This document shows, piece after piece, positions 42,421 through 51,725 of a stretch of 64,000 nucleotides of DNA. A program made the translations under genes and the position numbers. The notes beneath the pieces are model-generated. The model saw only the letters and a program-made list of their open reading frames with translations, searched no databases and was not told the origin of the DNA. Location: NCBI RefSeq assembly GCF_001544515.1, contig NZ_FCOL02000017.1, positions 62,001 through 126,000 on the forward strand, in the 5' to 3' direction. The number at the start of each line of letters is the position of its first letter. Position 1 is the stretch's first letter. Origin of the DNA: Caballeronia terrestris. GTDB taxonomy: Bacteria; Pseudomonadota; Gammaproteobacteria; Burkholderiales; Burkholderiaceae.

Positions 42421-45150
42421 ATGCCACCTCTGCGCGCCACCAACCTTCTCGACACCATCGAAGGTGCCCGGCTCCATTCCAGCGAGTGCGCCCGCTGGCA
42501 GCGCTGGGGGCCGTATCTCAGCGAGCGCCAGTGGGGTACTGTCCGCGAGGATTACAGCGAGAACGGCACCGCGTGGGACTATTTTCCGCACGATCACGCG
42601 CGCAGTCGGGCGTATCGGTGGGGTGAGGACGGCGTCGCCGGCTTCGGTGACGATAAATTGAATTGGTGCGTCTCGCTGGCGCTCTGGAACGGCCGCGACC
42701 CGATCCTGAAGGAGCGCCTCTTCGGCCTCACGAACGCGCAGGGCAATCATGGCGAGGACGTGAAGGAATTGTATTTCTATGTCGACGGCACGCCCACGCA
42801 TTCGTATATGCGCATGCTGTACAAGTATCCTCAGGGCGCGTATCCGTATGATGACCTGATTCGCGAGAACGCACGTCGCGGTCCCGATCTTCCCGAGTAC
42901 GAGGTGCTAGACACTGGCGTATTTGATGACAACCGTTACTTCGACGTCCAGGTCGAATACGCGAAGCACACGGCCGACGACATCGTGATGCGCGTGACGA
43001 TCGAGAACCGCGCCTCGGACGAAGCCGCGATCGACGTGCTGCCGCTCATCTGGGCGCGCAATACGTGGTCGTGGAAGGCTGCGTCGAAGAAGCCGTCGCT
43101 GACCATGATGACGAATTCGGGTGAACCGCACCTCGTCGCGCGGCATGACGGGCACGAGCCGATGATCGTCACGGCATCGGCGAATGGCGCGAACGTAACG
43201 TGGCTCTTCTGCGAGAACGAAACCAATGTCAAGCGCCTGTTCAACATGGACGGCCCGGGCCCGTTCAAGGACGGCTTTAACGATTACATCGTGCAGCACG
43301 ATCAAGACGCCGTGAGCCACACGTCGGGCACGCGCGCAGCGGCGCATGTGCATCTGACACTGGAAGCTCACGGCCGCGCAGTCGTGGTGATGCGCTGGCG
43401 GCCGGAGTCAGCGCCGGACGTCGTGCCGCTCGACATCGACGCGCTTTTTGCGCGACGCATCGCAGAGGCCGACGCTTTTTACGCGGCACTGCAAGCCGAT
43501 ATCGACAATGCCGACGCACGCCTCGTCCAACGGCAAGCGCTTGCGGGCATGTTGTGGTCGAAGCAGTACTACCAGTTCGACGTCACACGTTGGATGGACG
43601 GCGATCCCGCGCAGCCGAAGCCGCCGAAAGGCCGCCGGCATGGGCGTAACGCCGATTGGCGGCATCTGTGCAACGCGGACATCGTGTCGATGCCGGATAA
43701 GTGGGAGTACCCGTGGTACGCATCATGGGATCTCGCGTTTCACGCGGCGGCGTTCGCGCTGATCGATCCGGCGTTCGCAAAGCGTCAGTTGCTGTTGCTG
43801 GTGAAGGACCGCTATCAACATCCGAACGGCCAGTTGCCGGCTTACGAATGGGCGTTCAGCGACGCCAATCCACCGGTGCATGCGTGGGCCACGTGGCGTG
43901 TCTACGAAATCGATCGTGCGATCACCGGCAAGGGCGATCGCGACTTCCTGGAACTAGTGTTCCACAAGCTGCTGCTCAACTTTTCGTGGTGGGTCAACCG
44001 TAAGGACGCCGACGGTCACAACATTTTCCAAGGCGGTTTCCTGGGGCTAGACAACGTCGGCATCTTCGACCGTTCGTCGCCGCTACCGACAGGTGGCCAC
44101 ATCGATCAAGCCGACGGCACCGCGTGGATGGCGGCCTACGCGCTCGACTTGATGCGCATCGCGCTCGAACTCGCCTACGCAAACCATGTGTTCGTCGATA
44201 TCGCTGTGAAGTTTTTCGAGCATTTCCTGTACATCGCGGAAGCCGTCAGTTGCGAGGACGGCTGCGACACAGGACTATGGGACACGCCGGACGAGTTCTT
44301 CTACGACAAGCTGCGCCTGCCCGACGGTACGAATTTTCCGCTGCGCATCCGCTCGATCGTCGGGCTGATTCCGCTATTCGCCGTCCATGTGCTGGAGCAG
44401 AGCGTCCACGGCGATCTGCCGGGGCTGCGCGACCGCCTTGTGTGGTTCCTCGAGCATCGGCCGGATCTCGCGCGGCTCGTGTCTCGGTGGAATCAACCGG
44501 GCAAGGGCAATAGCCTCCTGCTGTCGCTATTGCGCGGGCATCGGATGAAGGCGCTGCTCAAGCGCATGCTGGATGAATCGGAATTTCTGTCGGCGCACGG
44601 CGTACGGGCGCTGTCGCGCGTGCATCGCGACGAGCCGTTTGTGTTCCACCACAACGGCGACAGCTTCTGCGTGCGGTATCTGCCGGCTGAATCGAATTCG
44701 CGCGTGTTCGGCGGGAACTCGAATTGGCGCGGGCCGGTGTGGATGCCGGTCAACTATTTGCTGATCGAATCGCTGTACGAATTCCATCGCTATTACGGCG
44801 ACGAGTTTCGCGTCGAGTATCCGACCGGGTCGGGCACGACGCTCTCGCTCTCCGAAATCGCCGACGAACTCGCGCGCCGTGTCACCACGCTATTCCTGCT
44901 CGACAAGAACGGCGAGCGCCCGGTGATGGCTGCCTATCCGCTGCTTCAGACCGACGCGCGTTCACGCGATCTCGTGCTGTTCCACGAATACTTCCACGGC
45001 GACAACGGACGTGGCGTCGGAGCATCGCATCAAACCGGTTGGACGGGGCTCGTCGCGCTATTGCTGCAGCCGCGCGAGGTCGGCCCGTCGGGCGTGGTGC
45101 CGGTTCCGGGTGATGTCGAGGAGCAGAACGAGCTCGCTCCGGCGAAGTAG
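42421..45150 (+). CDS. MGH1-like / GH63-like glucosidase
   Basis: A 909-residue cytoplasmic hydrolase without signal peptide. N-terminal features such as YLSERQWGTVREDYSENGTAWDYFPHDHARSRAYRWGEDG and the catalytic-barrel region (WYASWDLAFHAAAFALIDP, then GLFDRSS-like FDRSSPLPTGGHIDQADGTAWMAAY) place it in the MGH1-like group near GH63, which acts on alpha-glucosides such as mannosylglycerate, glucosylglycerate or oligosaccharides. The C-terminal part has GNSNWRGPVWMPVNYLLIESL and HQTGWTGLVALLL. A strong AAGGAG ribosome site precedes the ATG. The exact substrate is unknown. Confidence 0.88.
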   Translation: MPPLRATNLLDTIEGARLHSSECARWQRWGPYLSERQWGTVREDYSENGTAWDYFPHDHARSRAYRWGEDGVAGFGDDKLNWCVSLALWNGRDPILKERLFGLTNAQGNHGEDVKELYFYVDGTPTHSYMRMLYKYPQGAYPYDDLIRENARRGPDLPEYEVLDTGVFDDNRYFDVQVEYAKHTADDIVMRVTIENRASDEAAIDVLPLIWARNTWSWKAASKKPSLTMMTNSGEPHLVARHDGHEPMIVTASANGANVTWLFCENETNVKRLFNMDGPGPFKDGFNDYIVQHDQDAVSHTSGTRAAAHVHLTLEAHGRAVVVMRWRPESAPDVVPLDIDALFARRIAEADAFYAALQADIDNADARLVQRQALAGMLWSKQYYQFDVTRWMDGDPAQPKPPKGRRHGRNADWRHLCNADIVSMPDKWEYPWYASWDLAFHAAAFALIDPAFAKRQLLLLVKDRYQHPNGQLPAYEWAFSDANPPVHAWATWRVYEIDRAITGKGDRDFLELVFHKLLLNFSWWVNRKDADGHNIFQGGFLGLDNVGIFDRSSPLPTGGHIDQADGTAWMAAYALDLMRIALELAYANHVFVDIAVKFFEHFLYIAEAVSCEDGCDTGLWDTPDEFFYDKLRLPDGTNFPLRIRSIVGLIPLFAVHVLEQSVHGDLPGLRDRLVWFLEHRPDLARLVSRWNQPGKGNSLLLSLLRGHRMKALLKRMLDESEFLSAHGVRALSRVHRDEPFVFHHNGDSFCVRYLPAESNSRVFGGNSNWRGPVWMPVNYLLIESLYEFHRYYGDEFRVEYPTGSGTTLSLSEIADELARRVTTLFLLDKNGERPVMAAYPLLQTDARSRDLVLFHEYFHGDNGRGVGASHQTGWTGLVALLLQPREVGPSGVVPVPGDVEEQNELAPAK

Positions 45151-45172
45151 GGAGGTTCGCCGCTCTGCGTTT

Positions 45173-47485
45173 TCAAGCCGCCAGCACCTCCAGCGCCCTC
45201 GTCAGCAGCACCGGAATCGACTTCGAAGTCGGCGTTCCCGCTCCATCTGCAATTGAGGAAAGCGGCACGAGCGGGTTTGTTTCCGGGTAGTACGCTCCGA
45301 GGCAACCGCGTGGAATGTCGTACTCGACGAGTAAAAACCCGTCCACGCGCCGCTCGATGCCATCGTCCCATACGCTCGTGATGTCCACGCGCTCGCCGGG
45401 TTCGAAGCCGAGCATGTCGATGTCTTCGCGGTTGGCGAACAGCACGCGCCGCTGGCCGTAGACGCCGCGATAGCGATCGTCGAGACCGTAGATCGTCGTG
45501 TTGTATTGATCGTGGGAGCGCGTCGTCATCAATGTGAGGAGGCGTTCGCCGTGCTGCGCGCGTGCCCGATGGATCGGCGTATCAACGGAAATCGCGTGCA
45601 CGAGGAATTGCGCCTTGCCGCTGGGCGTCTTCCAGACGCGATCGCGTGACGCCACACCCAAATGGAACCCGCCAGGATGCTTCAGCCGTTCGTTGTAGTC
45701 ATGAAAACCGTCGATCACCTGCGCTATGCCATCGCGGATCAGCGCGTAGTCGTTCGCGTGGGAGAGCCAATCAACCTTGCCGCTGCCGAGCGTAGCGTGC
45801 GCCATCCGCGCGACGATCGCGATCTCCGACAGCAGATTCGGCGAAGCAGGCTTGTTCATACCGTACGAAATATGCACCATGCTCATCGAATCCTCGACGC
45901 TCACGCCTTGCGCCAAGCCGTTCTGCGCGTCGATCTCGGTGCGGCCGAGCGTCGGCAGGATCAGCGCGTCGCGACCGTGAACGAGATGGCTTCGGTTCAA
46001 TTTCGTCGTGATGTGGACGGTCAGGTCGCATGCGCGCATCGCTTGCCAGGTGCGCGGCGTGTCGGGCGTCGCGATCGAGAAATTGCCGCCCAAGCCGATG
46101 AACACCTTCACGCGACCGTCGAGCATCGCCTGGATTGTGCTTACGACGTCGAGTCCGTGTTCGCGCGGCGGCTTGAAATCGTAAACCTCGCCGAGGCGGT
46201 CGAGAAATTCCTGCGTCGGCTGCTCCTCGATACCGACTGTCCGGTCGCCCTGAACATTCGAATGCCCGCGCACCGGGCACAACCCCGCGCCGCGCCGGCC
46301 GATATTGCCGCGCATCATCATCAGGTTCGACAGGATCTGCACCGTCGGCACGGAGTTCTTGTGCTGCGTGAGCCCCATGCCCCACGTCGCGATGACGGCA
46401 CGCCCCTTCGCGTAGATGTCGGCGAGTTGCAGGATGTCGTCCATCGGGACGCCCGATTCCGCGACGATCGACGCCCAGTTTTCGGCGCGCAGGTCCGCGG
46501 CGAAGGCGTCGAAACCGACGGTATGTTCGGCGATGAATTCGACGTCGAGCACGCGTTCGGCGCCGGTCAGCAGGGCGGCGTCATCCAGTTCGATCACGCG
46601 CTTGGCGACGCCCTTGATCAGCGCAAAATCGCCGCCGACCTTCGGCCGGATGAACACGGAACTGATCTTCGTGCTGCCCATCGTGAGCATTTCGACCGGG
46701 TGCTGCGGGCTAGCGAAGCGCTCAAGCCCGCGCTCCTTCAGCGGATTGATCGAGACGATCGTCGCGCCGCGTTTCGCGCACTCGCGCAGTTCGCCGAGCA
46801 TGCGTGGGTGGTTCGTCGCGGGATTCTGGCCGAAGAGGAGCAGGGTGTCGGCGTGCTCGAAATCGTCGAGCGTGACCGTGCCCTTGCCGATGCCCACCGT
46901 GTGCGGCAGGCCGCGGCTCGTCGCTTCGTGGCACATGTTCGAGCAGTCAGGGAAGTTGTTCGTGCCAAACATTCTCACGAACAATTGATACAGAAACGCC
47001 GCTTCGTTGCTCGCGCGGCCGGAGGTGTAGAAGGCGGCGCGGTTGGGGTCGTCGAGCGCGTGGAGATGGCGGGCGATCAACGCGAACGCGTCGTCCCAGG
47101 CGATTGGCACGTAGCAATCGCTCAAGGCGTCGTAGACGAGCGGATCGGTCAGCCGGCCGTGCTGCTCCAGTTCGAAGTCCGATTGCGCCATCAGTTCCGA
47201 AACCGTGTGCTGCGCGAAGAACGCGGGCGTCACGCGCTTGCTCGTCGCTTCAGCGGCCACTGCCTTCACGCCGTTCTCGCAGAACTCGAACGTCGATGCA
47301 TGCTCGCGATCCGGCCACGCGCAGCCCGGGCAATCGAAACCGTCCGGCTGGTTTTGGGAAAACAACGTGCGGTAGTTGCCGCCCGTCACCTTTTCCTTGA
47401 TGAGGTTGATTGCGACGTACTTGAGCGCGCCCCAGCCGGCCGCCGGATGGGTATAGGGTTCGATGCGGGCTTCTGGTTTTTTCAT
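45173..47485 (-). CDS. FdhF/YdeP-type molybdopterin oxidoreductase
   Basis: A 770-residue molybdoenzyme of the YdeP group. An N-terminal cysteine set (Cys52, Cys55, Cys69 in CPGC and FEFCENG) could hold an iron-sulfur cluster with fewer ligands than the usual four. Cys185 in CSNMCHEAT aligns with the Mo-ligand position of formate dehydrogenases (SeCys or Cys). The molybdopterin domains follow (LLFGQNPATNHPRMLGEL; MMRGNIGRRGAGLCPVRGHSNVQGDRT). The E. coli relative is linked to acid resistance and the true substrate is unknown. I use the ATG at 47485. It is divergent from a MocR regulator with 127 bp between starts. No accessory gene is adjacent. Confidence 0.9.
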   Translation of the reverse strand: MKKPEARIEPYTHPAAGWGALKYVAINLIKEKVTGGNYRTLFSQNQPDGFDCPGCAWPDREHASTFEFCENGVKAVAAEATSKRVTPAFFAQHTVSELMAQSDFELEQHGRLTDPLVYDALSDCYVPIAWDDAFALIARHLHALDDPNRAAFYTSGRASNEAAFLYQLFVRMFGTNNFPDCSNMCHEATSRGLPHTVGIGKGTVTLDDFEHADTLLLFGQNPATNHPRMLGELRECAKRGATIVSINPLKERGLERFASPQHPVEMLTMGSTKISSVFIRPKVGGDFALIKGVAKRVIELDDAALLTGAERVLDVEFIAEHTVGFDAFAADLRAENWASIVAESGVPMDDILQLADIYAKGRAVIATWGMGLTQHKNSVPTVQILSNLMMMRGNIGRRGAGLCPVRGHSNVQGDRTVGIEEQPTQEFLDRLGEVYDFKPPREHGLDVVSTIQAMLDGRVKVFIGLGGNFSIATPDTPRTWQAMRACDLTVHITTKLNRSHLVHGRDALILPTLGRTEIDAQNGLAQGVSVEDSMSMVHISYGMNKPASPNLLSEIAIVARMAHATLGSGKVDWLSHANDYALIRDGIAQVIDGFHDYNERLKHPGGFHLGVASRDRVWKTPSGKAQFLVHAISVDTPIHRARAQHGERLLTLMTTRSHDQYNTTIYGLDDRYRGVYGQRRVLFANREDIDMLGFEPGERVDITSVWDDGIERRVDGFLLVEYDIPRGCLGAYYPETNPLVPLSSIADGAGTPTSKSIPVLLTRALEVLAA

Positions 47486-47612
47486 GATCTTGGGACCGGG
47501 ATCAGGCGAACTAGCCGATGGACTCAAGACTACTGTGTTCCGAAATCACCGCGGCGCACAGAAATCCGAAAAATTGAGGGATACAGTTCGTTGATATTTG
47601 TCATAGACTGGC

Positions 47613-49046
47613 GTGATCTCAAGTGCGCGAGAAACCTTGAACCTCTACGAAAAGCTTGCCGACGAAATCGAGGAAGCTGTACGGCGCGGCGTGTTCGCGC
47701 CCGGCGAGCGGATCGCGTCGGTGCGGCACGCGAGCCAGCAACACGGCGTGAGCATCAAGACCGTGCTGCATGCCTATGCGCTGCTGGAGAGTCGGGGCAT
47801 CGTTGAGACGCGCCCACAGTCGGGCTACTTCGTGCGCGAACTCGCCGCGCCGCGCGCCGTTGGGAAGAAGGCGCAGGCGAGCACGGTCGCGTCGGAGGTC
47901 GATGTGAGCCGGCTCGTGCTTTCCACGTTGCGCAGCATCCGCGCGAACGACGCCGTGCCGCTGGGCTCGCCGTATCCCGACCCGACGCTTTTTCCCTGGC
48001 GCCGTATCAACCAGTACGCGAACGCGATCGCGCGACGTCACGCGAGCTGGAACCTGATCGACGACCTGCCGCCAGGCAATCCGGAGCTGATTCGCCAGAT
48101 CGCGCGCCGCTATGCCGAGAACGGCGTGCCGGTCGATCCGGACGAGATCATCATCACCGTCGGCGCGACCGAAGCGATCAACCTGAGCCTGCAGGCGGTC
48201 GCGAAGCCGGGCGATACGGTGGCCGTCGAGTCGCCGACCTACTACGCGATGCTCCACGCGATCGAGCGCCTCGGCATGCGCGCGATCGAAGTGCCGACGC
48301 ATCCCGCCGACGGCATCGATATCGACGTGCTGGCGCAGATCATCGAAAAGCAGGCGATCGCCGCCTGCATGGTGATGCCGAATTTTCAGAATCCTCTTGG
48401 TTTTCAGATGCCGGATGCGAGAAAGGAGCGGCTCGTCGCGCTGCTCGCCGCGCACGAGATTCCGGTGATCGAAAACGATGTCTATCAGGAGCTCTATTTC
48501 GGCGAGACGCGGCCTTCGACGCTCAAGAATTTCGATACGAAGGGCCTGGTGCTGCATTGCGCGTCGTTTTCGAAGAGCCTGACGGCGTCGTATCGGATCG
48601 GCTGGGCGATGCCGGGGCGCTATCGCGCGCAGGTCGAAAAGCTCAAGTTCCTCAACACGCTGACGACGCCTTCGGTGCCGCAAGTCGCGGTCGCGGATTA
48701 TCTGCGGCAGGACGGCTACGACCGACATCTGCGTCAGGTGCGCAAGGCGTATCGCCAGCAGGCGCGCATCATGAGCGCGATGGTCTTGCGGTTTTTTCCG
48801 GCGGGTACGCGCGTTTCGTCGCCGCAGGGCGGGTATGTGCTGTGGGTGGAATTGCCGGAACGCGTCGATTCAATGCGGCTTTATCAGGCGGCGCTCGGGC
48901 ATGGCATCACGATCGGCCCCGGCATGATGTTTTCGACAAAAAATGACTTTCGCCACTTTATCCGGCTGAACTACAGCTATCCGTGGACGTCGCAGACGGA
49001 AAGCGCGCTGCGGACGCTGGGTGAGTTGGTGGCGCAGATGGCTTGA
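47613..49046 (+). CDS. MocR-type GntR/aminotransferase regulator, divergent from the FdhF/YdeP gene
   Basis: A 477-residue fusion of a GntR helix-turn-helix (about 12-75; RRGVFAPGERIASVRHASQQHGVSIKTVLHAYALLESRG) and an aminotransferase-like domain with the PLP lysine in ASFSKSLTASYRIGW. It begins at a GTG. Its position opposite the molybdoenzyme gene suggests that it is that gene's regulator. TCCGAAA occurs twice, about 26 bp apart, in the spacer, too weak to call as an operator. A palindromic repeat array starts directly after the stop codon. Confidence 0.9.
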   Translation: MISSARETLNLYEKLADEIEEAVRRGVFAPGERIASVRHASQQHGVSIKTVLHAYALLESRGIVETRPQSGYFVRELAAPRAVGKKAQASTVASEVDVSRLVLSTLRSIRANDAVPLGSPYPDPTLFPWRRINQYANAIARRHASWNLIDDLPPGNPELIRQIARRYAENGVPVDPDEIIITVGATEAINLSLQAVAKPGDTVAVESPTYYAMLHAIERLGMRAIEVPTHPADGIDIDVLAQIIEKQAIAACMVMPNFQNPLGFQMPDARKERLVALLAAHEIPVIENDVYQELYFGETRPSTLKNFDTKGLVLHCASFSKSLTASYRIGWAMPGRYRAQVEKLKFLNTLTTPSVPQVAVADYLRQDGYDRHLRQVRKAYRQQARIMSAMVLRFFPAGTRVSSPQGGYVLWVELPERVDSMRLYQAALGHGITIGPGMMFSTKNDFRHFIRLNYSYPWTSQTESALRTLGELVAQMA

Positions 49047-49520
49047 GCAACTTCGTTGCAAGGGGACCGGAGTAAGGCGCATGGAATCAGATTAAGGCGC
49101 TAGAGCGCCGGCTCCGGCCGACAGCGCCCACCACGGTTGACAGCAACTTCGTTGCACGGGCCGGAGCAAGCACAAAAGCGCCAACTTGGCCGACTGCAAC
49201 CTCGTTGCATAGGGCCGAAGCATGCGCTAAAGCGCTAACCTCCGGCCGACCGCAACTTCGTTGCTGGCGCCACAGTAAGGCGCGTAGGGCTGGAGTAAAA
49301 CACTAAAGCGCCAACTTGGCCGACGGCAACTTCGTTGCATGGGGCCGGAGTGGGGCGCATTGGACCAAAGCAAGGCGTCGATGCCGACCGCAACTTCGTC
49401 GCATGAAGCTGGAGTAAGCGCATGGGATCAGAGTAAGGCGCATGGGGCCAGAGTAAGCGCTAAAGCGCCAACTCTGGCCGACAGCGCCATCTCTGATCGA
49501 CAGCGCTAACTCCAGCCGAC
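49047..49520. repeat. Array of short palindromic repeats
   Basis: The 13-bp palindrome GCAACTTCGTTGC (or a one-base variant) occurs six times, starting at 49047, 49143, 49196, 49252, 49326 and 49390. The spacers are built from recurring blocks: GGCCGAC before the palindrome, GGGGCCGGAGTAAGGCGCATG after it, and CTAAAGCGCCAAC at least four times. Spacing varies from 53 to 96 bp. It ends just before the small winged-helix gene. It is not CRISPR, because both 'repeats' and 'spacers' recur, and there are no cas genes. Function unknown. Confidence 0.85.
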
Positions 49521-49536
49521 AAAGGAACCAATCCGA

Positions 49537-49803
49537 ATGACCGAAGAAATTGACCCAGCCCTCGCCGCCGTGCTCTCACAACTCTGGCGCGCCGAACAGG
49601 AAAGGCCCAACGACGCCTGGTCTTTAGCAAAGCTCTCGAAGCAAGCCAACCTGCCGATGAGCGCGCTTCGCCGGCAACTAACCGCGCTCGCCGACGGCGG
49701 AATCGTCGAGACGACGTTCACTGAGGAGGGTACCGGTACCGCGCGCCTGACCGGCATGGGCAAGGTCCTGTGCTCGCAGGTTTTCGGCGGACCGCTTCAC
49801 TGA
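49537..49803 (+). CDS. Small winged helix-turn-helix protein (MarR/ArsR-like)
   Basis: An 88-residue protein consisting almost only of a winged helix: [48 protein letters not shown]. The helix pair and wing match ArsR/MarR/IclR-type DNA-binding domains. No effector domain is present. It ends one base before the start of the MocR gene at 49805, so the two are probably co-translated and may regulate the same target. Confidence 0.82.
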   Translation: MTEEIDPALAAVLSQLWRAEQERPNDAWSLAKLSKQANLPMSALRRQLTALADGGIVETTFTEEGTGTARLTGMGKVLCSQVFGGPLH

Positions 49804-49804
49804 A

Positions 49805-51256
49805 ATGGATATCCACGTCACGCTGGAAGGCCGGCGCGATCTCACCGGCCAGATCTACCGGCAGTTGCGCGCGGGCATCATCGAAGGACGGCTCGCCGCG
49901 AACGCGCGCCTGCCGTCGACGCGCGACCTCGCGACACAACTCGGCGTATCCCGAAAAACGACGCTCGACGTTTTCGAACGCCTGATTGCCGAAGGCTTCC
50001 TGACGACGCGCGCCGGCGACGGCACGTTCGTCGCCGACGGACTCACGCGCCTGCCGACCGCGCCAAAAGAGCCATCGTCGGCGAAGGCGCGCGCGGCCGG
50101 AATCTGGAGCGCTATGCCGCAAGACATGTCGATTCCGCTGCCGGTTTCGGGCCCCGCGTTTGCCTACGACTTCAAGGGCGGCGTCACCGACAAGACGCTT
50201 TTTCCGTGGGACGTCTGGCGCCGCTGCATCAATCAGGCGCTGCGCACGCAGCAGCGCGCGGGCAGCGGCGTGGGCGGGTATCGCGAGCCGGGCGGCGAGC
50301 AGGAACTGCGGCTCGGCATCGCGCGTTATCTGGCGTTCAGTCGCGCGGTGGTGTGCAACTGGCAGGACGTCGTCGTGACGCAGGGCGCGCAGCAGGCGCT
50401 CGATCTGCTCGCGCGCGTCGTGCTGCAGCCGGGCGATACCGTCGCGCTGGAGGAGCCGGGCTATCCGCCGGCGCGCGCGCTTTTCGCCGCGCTCGGCGCA
50501 AAAATCGCGCACGTGGCGGTGGATCGCGAGGGGATCGTCGTCGAGCGGCTTCCGAGGAACACGCGGCTCGTCTACGTGACGCCGTCGCATCAGTTTCCGC
50601 TCGGCATGCCGATGAGCCTCGCCCGGCGCGTCGAGTTGCTGGAGTGGGCGAAGCGGCGCCAGGCGGTGATCGTGGAAGACGACTACGACGGCGAGTTTCG
50701 TTTCGAGGGGCGGCCGGTGGAATCGCTAAAAAGTTTGGACCGCGCAGGGCTCGTCGCCTATGTCGGCACGTTTTCGAAGACGATTTTTCCTGACTTGCGG
50801 ATCGGCTACGTAGTGCCGCCGGCGTCGCTATCGGAACCGCTCTGGACGGCCAAGCGCACCGGCGACTGGCACAGTTGCATGCTCACGCAGACGGCGCTCG
50901 GCACGTTCATGCTAAACGGCGAATTCGCGAAGCACCTGCGCCGGATGCATAAAGCGTATGCCGAACGGCGTGCGACGCTCGTCGGCCTCTTGACGGGCGA
51001 ACTCGCCGATTCGTTCGAACCGATGCCCGCGACGGCCGGCATTCACCTCGTCGCGCGCCTAGCCGCGCCGTGGCAAGAGGACGACGTGGTGAACGCCGCG
51101 CACGGCGCGTCGGTCGGGATTTACGGCATTGGCGGCTTCTATGCGGGGGAGCGCCACGAGCAGGGCGTGCTGATCGGCTACGGCGGCGCGAGCGTCGAGA
51201 CGATTCGCGCCGGTTTCGGCCGATTGGCCGAGTTGATGCCGGCGCTCAAGCGGTGA
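49805..51256 (+). CDS. MocR/PdxR-type GntR regulator with aminotransferase domain
   Basis: A 483-residue regulator: GntR winged helix (about 10-78; LPSTRDLATQLGVSRKTTLDVFERLIAEGFLTTRAGDGTFV) and an aminotransferase-like domain with the PLP lysine in GTFSKTIFPDLRIGY. The length and YREPGG, ALEEPGYPPAR and EDDYDGEFRFEGRP segments resemble the PdxR subgroup, which controls vitamin B6 synthesis, but no pdx gene is adjacent. It is preceded by the small winged-helix gene with a one-base gap. The sequence of its last codons is repeated several times downstream (see 51257-51725). Confidence 0.9.
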   Translation: MDIHVTLEGRRDLTGQIYRQLRAGIIEGRLAANARLPSTRDLATQLGVSRKTTLDVFERLIAEGFLTTRAGDGTFVADGLTRLPTAPKEPSSAKARAAGIWSAMPQDMSIPLPVSGPAFAYDFKGGVTDKTLFPWDVWRRCINQALRTQQRAGSGVGGYREPGGEQELRLGIARYLAFSRAVVCNWQDVVVTQGAQQALDLLARVVLQPGDTVALEEPGYPPARALFAALGAKIAHVAVDREGIVVERLPRNTRLVYVTPSHQFPLGMPMSLARRVELLEWAKRRQAVIVEDDYDGEFRFEGRPVESLKSLDRAGLVAYVGTFSKTIFPDLRIGYVVPPASLSEPLWTAKRTGDWHSCMLTQTALGTFMLNGEFAKHLRRMHKAYAERRATLVGLLTGELADSFEPMPATAGIHLVARLAAPWQEDDVVNAAHGASVGIYGIGGFYAGERHEQGVLIGYGGASVETIRAGFGRLAELMPALKR

Positions 51257-51725
51257 AAATCCTCACCCACGCCTTATCAGCAGCTTCGCGTGCGCCGTGG
51301 ACGCATGCTGGCGCACGCACTACGCCGCACGGTCGGTTGCCCTAGCTGATGGAGGCATTCAGCGCGAGAAAAGCGTCAATTACACGGCTCAGCACTGCTC
51401 CTGCGCCGTGCATGCCCGCTTGCACACGCGCTGCGCTGCACGGCCGTTCGGCCGAGTTAATGTCGGCGGTCAACCTTGAGCGCTGAATCTGAAGCGCTTC
51501 GATCACACACATCAGCACCTGCTCCTGCGCCGTGCATGCCCGCTTGCACACGCGCTGCGCTGCACGGCCGTTCGGCCAGGTTGATGTCGGCCGGTCAACC
51601 GCTAAAAGACTTCAATTACGCAACGTCACCCCTTCTCCCTGCGCCGAGCACGCTCGCCTGCCGCAGGCTCGGCACGGCACGGCCGCTAGGCTGAACTGAT
51701 GCCAGCGCTCAAACGCTAGACCACC
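51257..51725. repeat. Tandem duplications of the junction between two convergent genes
   Basis: About three extra diverged copies of a unit of roughly 110-125 bp fill the gap between the MocR and TAXI genes. Each copy combines a relic of the MocR 3' end (GGCCGA..TTGATG.CGGCGCTCAA-like) with a relic of the TAXI 3' end (CTCCTGCGCCGT-like, read on the minus strand as ACTAQE..VLM). Two copies share 58 identical bases (51396-51453 and 51520-51577), 124 bp apart. No gene is supported here. Confidence 0.8.

Noticed and set aside
45662..47806. Open frame of 714 codons opposite the molybdoenzyme gene
   Set aside because: Composition is typical of an antisense shadow and the minus strand carries the molybdopterin motifs.
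49047..49520. Possible CRISPR array
   Set aside because: The palindromes are only 13 bp, spacing is irregular, the intervening sequences themselves recur, and there are no cas genes.
51257..51725. Small proteins encoded in the repeat region (for example a 69-codon minus-strand frame)
   Set aside because: The frames are made of repeated gene-end fragments and lack ribosome sites and recognisable features.
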